From: an uncultured Alphaproteobacteria bacterium
GTDB lineage: Bacteria > Pseudomonadota > Alphaproteobacteria > HIMB59 > GCA-002718135
Length of the DNA stretch: 60,508 nucleotides
Direction of reading: 5' to 3'
Assembly: GCA_902525035.1 (NCBI GenBank)
Contig: CABZFN010000005.1
Location: 17,501-78,008 of the forward strand
The position numbers and the translations under genes were made by a program. Position 1 is the stretch's first letter. Each line of letters begins with the position of its first letter. Below the pieces are notes generated by a model that was given only the letters and a program-made list of their open reading frames with translations, was not told the origin of the DNA and ran no database searches. This document shows, piece after piece, positions 47,390 to 55,700 of this stretch.

Positions 47390-48427
47390 ATGGATAATGT
47401 TCTTCCACTTAGAAAAAAAGATTTTTCTTTTGAAGATGAAATAAGAGAGTTAACAGATTTATGCAAAGAAGATCTAGTATCCGTAAACACTATAATTCTT
47501 GATAAATTAGATAGTAATGTACCTTTAGTGCATGAAGTTGGAAAATACCTTATCCTATCAGGTGGAAAAAGATTACGACCTCTTTTAACTGTTTCAAGTT
47601 TTCATATGACAAGAAATGAAACTAGTGAAATTGAAAATAAGATGAATCATATCGGCCTATCTGCAGCAGTAGAATTTATTCACACTGCAACACTTTTACA
47701 TGATGATGTAATTGATGAAAGTAAACAAAGAAGAGGAAAACCAACGGCAAATGAGAAATGGAAAAATAAAACAAGTGTATTAGTTGGTGATTTTTTATTC
47801 AGTAGAGCTTTTCAACTAATGACAAAATATGGAAATACTGAAACGTTAAAAATATTAGCTGATACTAGTGTTGTAATTTCTGAGGGAGAAGTTTTAGAAC
47901 TTGCTAATGATAAAAATTTAGAAATAAATGAAAATATTTATTTTGAAGTTGTAAATGCAAAGACTGCCTCTTTATTTAGTGCGGCATGTCAAGTTGGATC
48001 AATTAGTGGTCTTGGAACAGAAGCCGAGGTTAATGCACTAAAATCATTTGGGACAAACTTTGGCATGACTTTTCAATTAATTGATGATGCTATTGATTAT
48101 TCTTCAAATAAAAAAATATTAGGAAAAAATACTGGAGATGATTTTAAAGAAGGTAAAATTACCCTTCCAATAATATTAGCATACGGAAGATCAAATGATA
48201 AAGAAAAAAAGTTTTGGAAAAGAACAATATCTGATCTTAACATAAATGATGGTGATTTTGAAATGGCATTAGAAATAATTAATAAATATCAATGTATTGA
48301 AGATACTCTTACAAGAGCAAATCACTTTTCAAATGTGGCTGTAGACTCAGTTGATATATTTAAAGATAATATTTACAAAGAAAAATTAGTATCTCTTGTT
48401 TCAAAAAGCGTTTCAAGAATTTATTAA
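47390..48427 (+). CDS. ispB: All-trans polyprenyl diphosphate synthase (ubiquinone side chain)
   Basis: This 345-residue isoprenyl synthase has GGKRLRPLL (about 58-66), the first aspartate-rich motif LLHDDVIDES (about 101-110), GDFLFSRAF and the second aspartate motif FQLIDDAIDYSS (about 225-236). The family makes the long tail of ubiquinone; length and motifs fit octaprenyl- or decaprenyl-diphosphate synthase. It is divergent from sppA and ends at the base before the convergent DUF6165 gene. Confidence 0.94.
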   Translation: MDNVLPLRKKDFSFEDEIRELTDLCKEDLVSVNTIILDKLDSNVPLVHEVGKYLILSGGKRLRPLLTVSSFHMTRNETSEIENKMNHIGLSAAVEFIHTATLLHDDVIDESKQRRGKPTANEKWKNKTSVLVGDFLFSRAFQLMTKYGNTETLKILADTSVVISEGEVLELANDKNLEINENIYFEVVNAKTASLFSAACQVGSISGLGTEAEVNALKSFGTNFGMTFQLIDDAIDYSSNKKILGKNTGDDFKEGKITLPIILAYGRSNDKEKKFWKRTISDLNINDGDFEMALEIINKYQCIEDTLTRANHFSNVAVDSVDIFKDNIYKEKLVSLVSKSVSRIY

Positions 48428-48811
48428 TTAATATTCCTCATAAGATTTTACCTCCACTAATTCAGAGCCGAAGGTTATATTAATATCATTTTTTACTTTT
48501 GCTCTTTCATCATTGGTAAAATAGACACTTCTAGCTAGATCAATAAATATTTGATCAAACAATTTTTTTCTTTCGCACTCTCTAATATCGTCCTCTATAT
48601 TCCAAAGTTTAGAATTAATATTTATCAAATTTTCTAAATAGTTATTTATTTCTTCTTGTTTAACATAATTCATTAATGTTTTTTGGAGAAAGTCTAATTC
48701 TTTTTTGACATGATCAAGTTTAGTTTCATCAGTTATATTTTTCTGTTTAATAATTAATATTGAAATTTTGTCTACAAGTTCACCAAGTGATATAGGAGTA
48801 TTAATAAGCAT
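48428..48811 (-). CDS. DUF6165-like protein
   Basis: This 127-residue, mostly helical, charged protein begins NTPISLGELVDKISILIIK (4-22), the hallmark of a small family (DUF6165) often found beside LPS and glycan genes. It continues with a ...KLWNIEDDIRECERKK... helix and ends FTNDERAKVKNDIN. No catalytic motif is visible. It shares one base with the cupin gene upstream, so the two form a two-gene unit, and it abuts ispB with no gap. Confidence 0.72.
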   Translation of the reverse strand: MLINTPISLGELVDKISILIIKQKNITDETKLDHVKKELDFLQKTLMNYVKQEEINNYLENLININSKLWNIEDDIRECERKKLFDQIFIDLARSVYFTNDERAKVKNDINITFGSELVEVKSYEEY

Positions 48812-49155
48812 TAAATTCTCTCATAAATATCTTCGTATCTTTTAATATCTTTTTCATCAAGATTGTCACCATACCACATTTCAATAATAACTAAATCACG
48901 ATCTTTTCTATTAGCCATTCTATGAATTGCCCCTTTAGGAATAAAAATGTTCTCATTTTCTTTTAAATTTGTTACTTGGTTGTCAATTGTAACTTCAGCT
49001 TCTCCTTCTGCAACAATCCAATGCTCGGATCTATGTTCATGACTTTGTAGAGATAAAACACCTCCTGGATTTACAAAGATTTTTTTTACTAGGAATTTTT
49101 TGCCTGACTGAAGTATCTCAAATGATCCCCAAGGTTTTTCTGTGACAGAATTCAT
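48811..49155 (-). CDS. Stand-alone cupin of the mannose-6-phosphate isomerase type II family
   Basis: This 114-residue cupin matches the C-terminal domain of ManC/AlgA bifunctional enzymes: EKPWGSFEIL (6-15), SLQSHEHRSEHWIVAEG (about 36-52) with metal-binding histidines and glutamate, and IFIPKGAIHRMAN (about 70-82). In ManC this domain interconverts mannose-6-phosphate and fructose-6-phosphate. Here the guanylyltransferase domain is absent. It could be a metal-dependent sugar isomerase for surface-glycan precursors. Confidence 0.85.
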   Translation of the reverse strand: MNSVTEKPWGSFEILQSGKKFLVKKIFVNPGGVLSLQSHEHRSEHWIVAEGEAEVTIDNQVTNLKENENIFIPKGAIHRMANRKDRDLVIIEMWYGDNLDEKDIKRYEDIYERI

Positions 49156-49193
49156 TATGAATGTTTATTTATATATTATATATCTCTTTATAA

Positions 49194-49841
49194 ATGATAA
49201 AAATATCACCTTCAATATTATCGGCGGATATTCTTAAATTAGAAGAAGAAGTAAGATCTTTAGATCTAAATGGAGCTGACTATATTCATATAGATATTAT
49301 GGATGGACACTATGTTCCCAATATTACTTTTGGACCAAATATTGTGAAATCAATTAGAAAGGTGACATCAAAAATCTTAGATGTTCATCTTATGATTCAA
49401 CCTGTTAAGCAATATATTAAAGAATTTATAGATGCAGGCTCAGATATCATTACCTTTCATCCTGAAGCCGATGATAGCCCAGAAGAAATTATTAAAATAA
49501 TATGTGATGCTAAAATCAAAGCAGGAATTGCTATTCATCCTAAGGTAAATGTTTCAGATATTGACCATTTATTTAATCAAGTGCAACAAATAATAGTTAT
49601 GACAGTCATACCTGGCTTTGGAAGTCAAAAGTTTATGCATGATCAAGTACAAAAAATTAAATATTTAGATGAAATTAGAAAAAATAATAATTATAACTAT
49701 GAAATTGCTGTTGATGGTGGAGTAAATAATGAAAATGCAAAAATATGTAAAGATAATGGAGCTAATGTGTTAGCAGTTGGATCTTATTTATTATCTCAAA
49801 ATCAAAAAAACTATAAAGAAATTATAAATTCCTTAAGATAA
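49194..49841 (+). CDS. rpe: Ribulose-phosphate 3-epimerase
   Basis: This 215-residue TIM-barrel enzyme of the pentose-phosphate pathway interconverts ribulose-5-phosphate and xylulose-5-phosphate. It has ISPSILSADILKLEEE (3-18), HIDIMDGHYVPNITFGP (about 32-48), DVHLMI, TVIPGFGSQKF (about 137-147) and VDGGVNNENA. The metal-binding histidines and aspartates are present. Its stop overlaps the next ATG (TAATG). Confidence 0.97.
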   Translation: MIKISPSILSADILKLEEEVRSLDLNGADYIHIDIMDGHYVPNITFGPNIVKSIRKVTSKILDVHLMIQPVKQYIKEFIDAGSDIITFHPEADDSPEEIIKIICDAKIKAGIAIHPKVNVSDIDHLFNQVQQIIVMTVIPGFGSQKFMHDQVQKIKYLDEIRKNNNYNYEIAVDGGVNNENAKICKDNGANVLAVGSYLLSQNQKNYKEIINSLR

Positions 49842-50728
49842 TGGACTGGGACAAATTAAAATCATTTTACGAAATTGCAATCTCAAGAAGCATTTCTAAA
49901 GCAAGCGCAAAACTTAATATCAGTCAATCTGCGCTTAGTAGACAAATACAAGATCTAGAATACGATTTAAAGACACCTTTATTTATAAGACATCAAAAAG
50001 GTGTAAGATTAACAGAACAAGGTGAAAATTTATTTAATACTGTAAATCAAATTAATTTCTCAATTTCTGATTTTGAAAAAAAATTAATTGATAAAAAAAC
50101 TAAACCAGTAGGTAAATTAACCGTAAGCACAACTGTTGGTTTTGGATCAGCATGGCTCACACCAAGAATAACCAAATTTTCTAATCAATATCCAGAGATA
50201 GATGTAAGTTTAGTTATGAGTGACGAAGAAGTTGATTTATCTGCAAGAGTTGCTGATGTTGCAGTTAGAGTAAAAAAACCGACTCAAGCAAATTTAATTT
50301 TTAAAAAGTTTGTTAATTTCCATAATCATATTTATGGTTCTACAGATTATTTACAGAAAAGTGGAATACCAAGAAATGTAAATGATCTAGATAAACATGA
50401 TTTAATTTGCTTTGGAGCTGGACTACCCTCTCCTGTTTCTAATATTGATTGGATATTAAAAATTGGAAAAGAAGGAACAAAAAGAAGACCTAAATTTAGA
50501 GTGAATAGTATTTACGCGATGTCACTTGCAATTGAAAAAGGTGGGGGTTTAGCATCTTTACCTGATTATATGGTTGCAGACAAACCTCAGCTTGTTCGCG
50601 TACTACCAAACCTAGAAGGTCCATCGTATCAAACATATTTTGTTTATTCTGAGTCTTTTAAAAATGATAGAAGACTTGAAGTTTTTAGGGATTTTTTATT
50701 TAATGAAGCTAAAGGTTGGCATTATTAG
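49841..50728 (+). CDS. LysR-family transcriptional regulator
   Basis: This 295-residue regulator has an N-terminal winged helix-turn-helix: SISKASAKLNISQSALSRQI (about 17-36), then LIRH-type wing residues and RLTEQGENLF. A periplasmic-binding-protein-like effector domain follows (about 90-295). It is translationally coupled to rpe. Likely targets are neighbouring genes, but no LysR box (T-N11-A palindrome) stands out against the AT-rich background. Confidence 0.93.
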   Translation: MDWDKLKSFYEIAISRSISKASAKLNISQSALSRQIQDLEYDLKTPLFIRHQKGVRLTEQGENLFNTVNQINFSISDFEKKLIDKKTKPVGKLTVSTTVGFGSAWLTPRITKFSNQYPEIDVSLVMSDEEVDLSARVADVAVRVKKPTQANLIFKKFVNFHNHIYGSTDYLQKSGIPRNVNDLDKHDLICFGAGLPSPVSNIDWILKIGKEGTKRRPKFRVNSIYAMSLAIEKGGGLASLPDYMVADKPQLVRVLPNLEGPSYQTYFVYSESFKNDRRLEVFRDFLFNEAKGWHY

Positions 50729-50731
50729 CCT

Positions 50732-50759
50732 TTGACTTAATTTTTTATTTTTGTATACC
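50732..50759 (+). promoter_or_regulatory. Candidate promoter of the 27-residue basic gene
   Basis: TTGACT (50732-50737) and TATACC (50754-50759) are spaced by 16 bases and lie right after the LysR stop codon. The predicted start near 50766 is only about five bases before the ATG at 50771, so the message would be nearly leaderless. No Shine-Dalgarno is visible. Confidence 0.5.
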
Positions 50760-50770
50760 ATTCCTACATT

Positions 50771-50854
50771 ATGGGATATCCAAAAAAACATAGAGGTAGA
50801 CGTAAAAGAGGTTCTAAATATAGAAGAAACAAAAAGCGTCAAAAGAAGAAATAA
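50771..50854 (+). CDS. 27-residue polybasic protein, possible small ribosomal protein
   Basis: The short open frame starts MGYPKKHRGRRKRGSK and ends KKRQKKK; 16 of 27 residues are Lys or Arg, with no acidic residue. Length, composition and the RG...RG...YR...KKK order recall ribosomal protein bTHX; the AURKAIP1/COX24-type small basic proteins are an alternative. Arginine is coded by both AGA and CGT, and lysine by AAA and AAG, so it is not just a low-complexity A-run. It has its own candidate promoter and lies in an otherwise empty 178-base gap between LysR and an SbmA-like gene. Confidence 0.65.
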   Translation: MGYPKKHRGRRKRGSKYRRNKKRQKKK

Positions 50855-50906
50855 ATAAAAATAAATACCTTCTTTTTTAACTAACAAATTAATCTATATA
50901 ATTTTT

Positions 50907-51908
50907 ATGTTTAAATTTTTCACTGACCCCAAATGGTATGCCTGGGCTTATGTTGGTTCTGCAGTAATATTAACTTCAATATGGGTACAAGTACAAATTG
51001 ATGTTCTCATCAATGAATGGTTTGGTGAATTTTATGATATGATCCAAAAAGCTCTTGGAACACCAAACGCTATAACTATGCAAGATTATATGGGAGGTCT
51101 TTTAAGCTTTGCACAACTTGCTGCTATTTCAATTGCTTTAGGACTAGCAATTTCTTTCCTTACTTCACATTTTCTTTTTAGATGGAGAACTGCAATGGTT
51201 GAATGGTACCACAGTGTTTATGATCAAGCTAGAAATATAGAAGGTGCCAGCCAAAGAGTTCAAGAAGACACAATTAAATTTAGCAGAATAATGGAAGGTC
51301 TTGGAACAAGTTTAATCGAATCAGTTTTAGTTCTTGTAGAATTTTTCCCACTCTTAATGACACTATCAATTGGTATTCCAATTTTATGGTTTGGAGATTG
51401 GCAATATGGATTGGTATCTGGAGCTTTCATTTGGGCAGTTGGAGGAACAATATTGATGATTGTTTTAGCATGGCTATTACGACTTGTAGGAATTGAATAT
51501 GATCTTCAAAAAAAAGAAGCTGCTTACAGAAAAATATTAGTTATTGCTGAAGACGATGGAAGTATTAGACCAAAATCATTAGATGAACTATTTCAGGGTG
51601 TTAGACAAATTCATTTTAAGAGTTATCTTTATTATCTCTATTTCAGCATTGGTAGATTAGCATATCTACAGGCTAACGTCCTTGCAGCTTATGTTTTCTT
51701 AGCACCGGCAATTGTTGCGGGAGTTATGACACTTGGTGTTATGCAACAAATAATTAGAGCATTTGGTAGAGTAGAGGGTTCTTTACAATATTTATTTAGA
51801 GCATGGCCTACAATTATTGAATTAGCTAGTGTGTATAAAAGGTTAAGAGAATTTGAGAATAAAATAGAAAAAAACATTCAGGATGGAAAAACTGGTATAG
51901 TACGTTAG
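50907..51908 (+). CDS. SbmA/BacA-like membrane protein (peptide import)
   Basis: This 333-residue protein matches the core and C-terminus of SbmA/BacA: VNEWF-like VLINEWFGEFYDMIQKAL (about 31-48), WRTAMVEWYHSVYDQ (about 92-106), QRVQEDTIKFSRIMEGLG (about 113-130) and the terminal FGRVEGSLQYLF with SVYKRLREFE. E. coli SbmA has about 406 residues; here the N-terminal helix region is missing, as in shorter family members. SbmA/BacA proteins import peptides and modified antibiotics using the proton gradient. The stop codon overlaps the GTG start of fxsA. Confidence 0.85.
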   Translation: MFKFFTDPKWYAWAYVGSAVILTSIWVQVQIDVLINEWFGEFYDMIQKALGTPNAITMQDYMGGLLSFAQLAAISIALGLAISFLTSHFLFRWRTAMVEWYHSVYDQARNIEGASQRVQEDTIKFSRIMEGLGTSLIESVLVLVEFFPLLMTLSIGIPILWFGDWQYGLVSGAFIWAVGGTILMIVLAWLLRLVGIEYDLQKKEAAYRKILVIAEDDGSIRPKSLDELFQGVRQIHFKSYLYYLYFSIGRLAYLQANVLAAYVFLAPAIVAGVMTLGVMQQIIRAFGRVEGSLQYLFRAWPTIIELASVYKRLREFENKIEKNIQDGKTGIVR

Positions 51909-52267
51909 TGATTTTTCTAGCGTTTATTATTATTCCAATAATTGAAATAAGTATTTTTATAACAATCGGCTCCAATATTGGAATTTTAAATACTGTTGCA
52001 ATCATACTAACTACTGCTTTAGTGGGGATATTTCTTGTTCGAAGACAAGGGATCAAATTGTTATTTGATGCACAACGAAACTTATCACAAGGTGTAATGC
52101 CAACCGAAGAAATTAAAGGAGGTATTTTTCTATTAGTATCAGGATTATTATTGATTACTCCTGGCTTCTGTACTGATTGTATTGGTTTTGCTGTCTTTTT
52201 AAAGCCTGTCCAAAATTTAATTGCTACTCAAGCAAAAAAATATTTTAACTCACGTATTCGCTATTAA
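51908..52267 (+). CDS. fxsA: FxsA-family membrane protein
   Basis: This 119-residue inner-membrane protein starts with GTG, overlapping the previous stop (TAGTG). It has FIIIPIIEISIFITIGSNIG (about 6-25), GIFLVRRQG (about 41-49) and GLLLITPGFCTDCIG (about 79-93), the last being the family signature LL.PGF.TD..G. In E. coli FxsA relieves exclusion of phage T7 from F-plasmid cells. It overlaps the convergent aldolase gene by 18 bases. Confidence 0.92.
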   Translation: MIFLAFIIIPIIEISIFITIGSNIGILNTVAIILTTALVGIFLVRRQGIKLLFDAQRNLSQGVMPTEEIKGGIFLLVSGLLLITPGFCTDCIGFAVFLKPVQNLIATQAKKYFNSRIRY

Positions 52268-53179
52268 CGGATCTATTTTTTTTACCAACTCTTTTAATAT
52301 TAAAACAAGTTTATGATTTTTGGGATCATCAATTTTTTTTAATGGTGGTAATACATTATTCCATTCAGAAATATTATCTACAATGGAAAAATAAGCCTTC
52401 ATTAAACTAATAGGTTCATGTGACGTAATCACTTGTCTTATTTTTTCTAAAAGACTCTGTAATTCATTAAAATTTTTAATTGAATTTTCATTTTTATAAT
52501 TTTTCAAAATAAAGCTAAGTAATTTTCCACACAAATTTGTACCTGCAGTAATTGCTCCAGCTCCTCCCCTTTTGCTTATACTTAAAGCTAAACTATCATG
52601 ACCACAAAATACTGAAAAATTATTGAAATATTTTATAACCTTCATCATACGTTCACCGTCACCACTTGAATCTTTTAAACCGACAATATTATTTGGATAC
52701 AATTTTAATAGCGTTTCAATAGTTTTGAAACTTATAGGAACATATGTGTTTTGCGGTATGTGATATAAAACATAATGAAGTTCACTATCACCAACATTTT
52801 CAATTAAATGACGATAGTAGTTTATTACACCTTCATCTGTTACATTCTTATAATAGAATGGTGGTAGTAAAAGGACTGCTCTTACTTTGTGACTGGCAGC
52901 ATGTTTTGTCATATCAATTGCTTCTTTCAATGAAGATGATCCTGTACCTGGCATAAGAATTTTGGGATCTATTCGATTTGAAATTAAAAAATCTATATGA
53001 TCTTTTTTTTCTTGAACGGAAAAGCTATTTGCTTCACCTGTAGTACCAAAAATGGCAAGACCATCATGCCCTTCTCTCATTAAATACTGACAATGACGAA
53101 GGTAGAGATCTTTATTTATTGATAAATCACTTTTTACTGGTGTTAGTGCAGCACTAAAGACTCCAGATATTTTATGCAT
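52250..53179 (-). CDS. DapA/NanA-family aldolase (dihydrodipicolinate synthase-like)
   Basis: This 309-residue class I TIM-barrel aldolase has FGTTGEANSFS (about 44-54), the catalytic tyrosine in LYHIPQNTY, and the Schiff-base lysine in GLKDSSGDG (about 172-180). The family joins or cleaves pyruvate and aldehydes: DapA, N-acetylneuraminate lyase, 2-keto-3-deoxy-gluconate aldolase. Two features are atypical for DapA: it has TTGEANS instead of TTGES, and it is not near lysine genes. A sugar-acid aldolase is therefore more likely. It overlaps uppP by 8 bases on the same strand. Confidence 0.85.
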   Translation of the reverse strand: MHKISGVFSAALTPVKSDLSINKDLYLRHCQYLMREGHDGLAIFGTTGEANSFSVQEKKDHIDFLISNRIDPKILMPGTGSSSLKEAIDMTKHAASHKVRAVLLLPPFYYKNVTDEGVINYYRHLIENVGDSELHYVLYHIPQNTYVPISFKTIETLLKLYPNNIVGLKDSSGDGERMMKVIKYFNNFSVFCGHDSLALSISKRGGAGAITAGTNLCGKLLSFILKNYKNENSIKNFNELQSLLEKIRQVITSHEPISLMKAYFSIVDNISEWNNVLPPLKKIDDPKNHKLVLILKELVKKIDPLIANT

Positions 53180-53957
53180 AAAAATATAATAAGATAAATC
53201 CTAGTAAAACTCTATAAATAATGAAAATGTTAAAGGTTGAACTTTGTATAATTCTCATCATGATATTAATTGATACTAGAGCAGTAATACAAGCAATAAA
53301 TGCTGCAAATAAAGATTTGTATAAATTTATGTTTACCTCAGAGCTACTTATTAAATCTAAACTTGTTAAAACTAAAGACGCTAAAATAAGGGGTATAGAT
53401 AAAAGCATAGAAAAAATTGCTGCGGATGATCTATCAAAACCCAGCAAACGTGCACCAGTAATTGTAACACCTGCTCTACTTGCCCCGGGTATAAATGCTA
53501 ATACTTGAAATGTACCAATAATAAACGCCTGCACATAACTCATATTCTCCCAAGAAGATATTTTCATCTTAAAATGATCTGCTACAAATAATAAAGCAGC
53601 AAAAACAACACTTGATACTGCAACAATTTTGATATCTCGAAAATATAATTGAACAAAATCAAAAATTAAAAAACCCACTATAACTGCAGGTATTGTTGCA
53701 ATAATGATTTTAATTAAGTTATCATTGTGTGCAATTTGGAAAGAGAAAAAACTATTAATTAATGATGTTATATAAGATCTTAGATAAATGATAACTGCTA
53801 ATAATGTTCCGACATGAACAGCAACATCAGTAAAGAGACCTTGATCTTTCCAACTCGTTAATTCTGACACAAGAACCAAATGTCCAGAAGAACTAATTGG
53901 CAAAAATTCTGTAAATCCCTGGATAATGCCAATTATAAAATATTGAAGCTCAAACAT
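53172..53957 (-). CDS. uppP: Undecaprenyl-diphosphate phosphatase UppP (BacA)
   Basis: This 261-residue polytopic membrane enzyme recycles the lipid carrier undecaprenyl diphosphate for peptidoglycan and glycan synthesis. The two signature blocks are complete: GFTEFLPISSSGHLVLV (about 14-30) with the catalytic glutamate and histidine, and FIPGASRAGVTITGARLLG (about 154-172) with the conserved arginine. About eight hydrophobic helices are visible. It shares one base with sbcB. Confidence 0.97.
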   Translation of the reverse strand: MFELQYFIIGIIQGFTEFLPISSSGHLVLVSELTSWKDQGLFTDVAVHVGTLLAVIIYLRSYITSLINSFFSFQIAHNDNLIKIIIATIPAVIVGFLIFDFVQLYFRDIKIVAVSSVVFAALLFVADHFKMKISSWENMSYVQAFIIGTFQVLAFIPGASRAGVTITGARLLGFDRSSAAIFSMLLSIPLILASLVLTSLDLISSSEVNINLYKSLFAAFIACITALVSINIMMRIIQSSTFNIFIIYRVLLGFILLYFYA

Positions 53958-55468
53958 TAACCAAAAATTATTTTACTTAGCTCTTTACCACTAGGAAGAG
54001 GTTCAGCATTTTTATTAGAAAAATATTTCTCCATAAAATTTAAATAAACATTGTAATCTTTTAATATTTGCATTTTTTGAGCTTTATGTTCATCATCACT
54101 GTCTTCCATTTTAACTAATTCCGTATCAGTTTGAGACATTGCTTCTGGTATCGTTGTAAAAGGTCTTTCTTGGTTAATAACTAACCTTTCATGTAACTCC
54201 TGGTGAACTATTTTAAAATCTTCTTTTGATAGAGTTTTTGGACTTTCATCAAATATAAGTCTTTTTAAAATAAAGTTTGCTCTTGGCTCTTTAATTGAAA
54301 GAGCAATTTTATATTTTTCATTCCAGTCATTCTGTTCATGAAATTTAGCTATTTCCGTTGATTGTTTAAAATCAAGAAAGGCATTTGCTGCACTTTCTGG
54401 AAATACATTATCTTGCGATTTTTCATCTTCTTTTTCTAAACGCCTATCAATTTCCATAAGTTTAAACTTGTCTGCTAAATCTTTATTTTTAAAAACTATT
54501 TTTGCTCTTTCATTAAGAACATCTGAACCAATTTCATCGTAAGGCTCGTAATTAGCAGCAATCTTGCCTGGTAGAATAATAGGATGTTGATTAGTAATAA
54601 CGTATCTATTTTTCCTTTTGATAAGTTTTTTAAATTCTTCAGAATTAGCTTCGAGTAATGGTGTTGGATCATGTGCCAAATCAATTGTGTGAAACCAACC
54701 ATTGTATTGTGACTCACATACCATCGACAATGCTTGAAGTTTAATTCTTCCACCAAAACTTGTCATAAAACAAAAACCTTTATTTTTATTTATATATTCA
54801 ATTGCATCTTCTTTACTCATTGTCATTTGTAGCTGTTTCCAATTAGTTGTGTCTGCTTCGTTAATATATTTTGTCAGAGCAATTGATGTCTTAACATCTG
54901 AAAATGCATCGTGAGCAAATTCAACAGGTAAATTATTCATCTCCGCAATCTTTTCTAATTTAAAACTAGGATTACCTCTTTCAGTTAAAGGTGTTTTTAT
55001 ACTTGATGGATTGATAGCATATAAACCTCTCGCTAAATTTAATGTATCGCCCCTGCTCTTTCTTGTTACATAAGGATAAAACATGTGACTAAACAAATTG
55101 TATTCGAGAACTGATTCATCAAACTCTATTATATTATGCCCTATGAAAGTAGAGCTCGGATCATCTTTTTTCCAATCATCAAAAGTTTCATTAATTTTTT
55201 TCATTAATTCATAAGATGATTGAGGCGCATCAAGTGCTTCACGCATTCCCTTCAATGTTGTTATTAAAGCACCTGGTTGAGAAATCACAGATGTTCTAGG
55301 TCTACAAAATTCATTCATATTTTGGTTTGTTTGATTAAATTTAGAATCAGTAACTATGGCAGCAATTTGCATTATCTGCTCCCATTTGGGAGTAGTGCCA
55401 AAGGCAGTTGGATATTCTTTTTTACCCCTACCTGAAGTTTCTAAATCGTAAAATATATATTTTGACAC
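53957..55468 (-). CDS. sbcB: Exodeoxyribonuclease I (SbcB-like)
   Basis: This 503-residue 3'-5' single-strand exonuclease is involved in recombination and mismatch repair. The DEDDh exonuclease core has FYDLETSG (6-13), FIGHNIIEFDE (about 97-107) and HDAFSDVKTS (about 180-189). The ExoI-specific middle and C-terminal domains follow (ANSEEF, VITNQHPIILP, ELHERLV). The short in-frame gap between PTAFGT and WEQIMQIAAI is typical of ExoI. It shares one base with uppP and is preceded by 31 bases without features. Confidence 0.93.
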   Translation of the reverse strand: MSKYIFYDLETSGRGKKEYPTAFGTTPKWEQIMQIAAIVTDSKFNQTNQNMNEFCRPRTSVISQPGALITTLKGMREALDAPQSSYELMKKINETFDDWKKDDPSSTFIGHNIIEFDESVLEYNLFSHMFYPYVTRKSRGDTLNLARGLYAINPSSIKTPLTERGNPSFKLEKIAEMNNLPVEFAHDAFSDVKTSIALTKYINEADTTNWKQLQMTMSKEDAIEYINKNKGFCFMTSFGGRIKLQALSMVCESQYNGWFHTIDLAHDPTPLLEANSEEFKKLIKRKNRYVITNQHPIILPGKIAANYEPYDEIGSDVLNERAKIVFKNKDLADKFKLMEIDRRLEKEDEKSQDNVFPESAANAFLDFKQSTEIAKFHEQNDWNEKYKIALSIKEPRANFILKRLIFDESPKTLSKEDFKIVHQELHERLVINQERPFTTIPEAMSQTDTELVKMEDSDDEHKAQKMQILKDYNVYLNFMEKYFSNKNAEPLPSGKELSKIIFG

Positions 55469-55499
55469 TAAATAAATAACCTTATTTATTTATAGACTA

Positions 55500-55679
55500 T
55501 TAATTATCTCTTTTGGACCAATAAAAATGATAGAAGAGTGTTGCTAAAATGGCAGCTAATAGAGCATAAAAAGCAATTACAATAATCAGGAAAAATGCGA
55601 CATAAATAAAATATCCAATTATTCCAATAAATGTAATTCCTGCCCAAAAATAGATCAGTCTTTCTAAAAATAATTGCAT
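55500..55679 (-). CDS. Small membrane protein (59 residues)
   Basis: I start it at the ATG at 55679 (MQLFLERLIYF); the in-frame TTG at 55697 is less likely. It has one or two hydrophobic helices (about 7-50) rich in Ile, Phe, Tyr and Ala, and a short polar end FYWSKRDN. I do not recognise a family. It lies 21 bases downstream of rbsK, which it could be co-transcribed with, and 31 bases before sbcB. Confidence 0.6.
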   Translation of the reverse strand: MQLFLERLIYFWAGITFIGIIGYFIYVAFFLIIVIAFYALLAAILATLFYHFYWSKRDN

Positions 55680-55700
55680 GATATTTCTATTATACAATAA

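Noticed and set aside
53221-53508. 95-residue plus-strand frame within uppP
   Set aside because: Antisense to conserved UppP motifs, no ribosome-binding site and no family resemblance.
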